Assembly: GCA_030840885.1 (NCBI GenBank)
Contig: JAVEDQ010000001.1
Coordinates: 1 to 7,176, forward strand
Source: Frankiaceae bacterium
GTDB taxonomy: Bacteria; Actinomycetota; Actinomycetes; Frankiales; Frankiaceae
Reading direction: 5' to 3'
Length of the DNA: 7,176 nt
Position numbers and translations under genes: made by a program. This document shows, in pieces, positions 6,795 to 7,176 of the stretch; within the stretch, counting starts at the first letter, position 1; each line of letters starts with the position of its first letter. Below the pieces are notes generated by a model. The model saw nothing but the letters and a program-made list of their open reading frames with translations. It searched no databases and had not been told where the DNA came from.

Positions 6795-7099
6795 GCGCGG
6801 ATGTGCCGATCCGGTCCGTTCAGCCGGAAGACCCGACGCGAAGGTCCGCCCCGAAGACCGGCCACGGAGGGCGTCGCATCCTTCGGGCGGCACTGGTCGC
6901 CGCCTGGAGGTGGCTGGTGGAAGGGCTGATCTGGGCCGGAGCGAGCTATGGGGACGGGGCCTACTTCGTCCAGACCTTTCCGCTCACGGCGACGTCGCTC
7001 CGACGCCTCGGCGAGGGCGTTCAACGGCCGCCGTCCTCCGTCGACGGTGGTCGCACTCCGCCACCGCTGCCCACCTCAAGGCAAGGAACCGAGAGATGA
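6791..7099 (+). CDS. Small protein of unknown function, coupled between KS-beta and the next gene
   Basis: A 102-residue frame that starts in an ATGA overlap with the KS-beta stop and ends in an ATGA overlap with the following gene, filling exactly the space between them. That double coupling is the main evidence that it is real. I do not recognise the family. Residues 1-28 are hydrophilic and basic. Residues 29-50 (RILRAALVAAWRWL onward) form a probable amphipathic or membrane-associating helix with Trp39, Trp41 and Trp48. A Gly/Tyr/Phe-rich piece (SYGDGAYFVQTFPL, 52-65) follows, and the tail from about 79 is Pro/Arg-rich and probably disordered. No metal motif or cysteine is present. Its third-position GC is visibly lower than in its neighbours (by hand, 23 of 102 codons end in A or T). 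Its start has only a weak Shine-Dalgarno sequence, so it probably depends on ribosomes from KS-beta. A scaffold or membrane anchor for the synthase is one possibility. Confidence 0.72.
   Translation: MSADVPIRSVQPEDPTRRSAPKTGHGGRRILRAALVAAWRWLVEGLIWAGASYGDGAYFVQTFPLTATSLRRLGEGVQRPPSSVDGGRTPPPLPTSRQGTER
7083..7088 (+). promoter_or_regulatory. Ribosome binding site of the gene starting at 7096
   Basis: AAGGAA lies 7 bases before the ATG at 7096, inside the end of the small coding frame. It supports both that start and the end of the small gene. Confidence 0.65.
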
Positions 7100-7176
7100 C
7101 CGCCGAACTCCCCACTGTTACGCCCGCCGACACGGTTACGGCCGGCACAAACGCCCGGATCGTGTTCCGCGTCTCC
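7096..7176 (+). CDS. First 27 codons of a coupled downstream gene, function unresolved
   Basis: An open frame begins with ATG in an ATGA overlap with the small gene's stop, has a good AAGGAA element, and runs off the window. The visible residues are a Thr/Pro/Ala-rich leader followed by TNARIVFRVS, which looks like a first beta-strand. The position next to the ketosynthases and the leader-plus-strand pattern could fit a WhiE ORFI (SchA/CurD) N-terminus or an antibiotic-biosynthesis monooxygenase-type barrel, but 27 residues are too few to decide. It is probably part of the same transcript as cupin and KS genes. Confidence 0.72.
   Translation, partial: MTAELPTVTPADTVTAGTNARIVFRVS

Noticed and set aside
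1..7176. tRNA, rRNA, CRISPR array, insertion sequence or attachment site
   Set aside because: No transposase, terminal inverted repeats, regularly spaced direct repeats or cloverleaf-like segment was seen. The only tandem repeat is the short coding repeat in the cupin gene.

Overview
The window is a high-GC stretch with strongly G/C-biased third codon positions. Every supported gene lies on the + strand. Gene content and codon use point to an actinomycete (Streptomyces-like or a relative); nothing in the sequence fixes the genus. It is the core of a type II (aromatic) polyketide synthase cluster of the spore-pigment (whiE/sch/cur) type: an acyl carrier protein, a TcmN-type aromatase/cyclase, a TcmI-type cyclase (3' end only), a tandem SchA/CurD-domain protein, a whiE-ORFII-like cupin, and a KS-alpha/KS-beta pair. 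No ketoreductase is present in the window, so an unreduced poly-beta-ketone precursor is the simplest inference.

Layout: (1) 1-193, the C-terminal end of a TcmI-family cyclase. (2) 262-3560, a tight five-gene block: ACP, aromatase/cyclase, tandem SchA/CurD protein, NAD(P)-dependent beta-hydroxyacid-dehydrogenase-like enzyme, ACMSD-like amidohydrolase. From the aromatase onward its genes overlap by 1 or 4 bases. (3) 3561-3706, the only sizeable gap, a plausible promoter region. (4) 3707 to the window end: cupin, KS-alpha, KS-beta, a 102-residue protein of unknown function, and the first 27 codons of another gene. From KS-alpha onward the genes are linked by ATGA overlaps.

Inferred cooperation: KS-alpha/KS-beta with the ACP builds the poly-beta-ketone chain. 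The TcmN-like aromatase/cyclase and the TcmI-like cyclase fold the first and later rings. The cupin and SchA/CurD proteins are recurrent spore-pigment-type accessory proteins with poorly defined roles. The dehydrogenase and amidohydrolase are not part of the classical whiE set as I know it and probably add tailoring steps.

Points most worth attention: the amidohydrolase keeps its HxH, His and Asp metal-site residues but has Gly where the family has its catalytic His. KS-beta carries Thr at the position of the conserved active-site Gln and small residues at two chain-length gate positions. An unrecognised small protein is translationally locked between KS-beta and the next gene. The gene order is rearranged relative to whiE, with the ACP in a different block from the ketosynthases.
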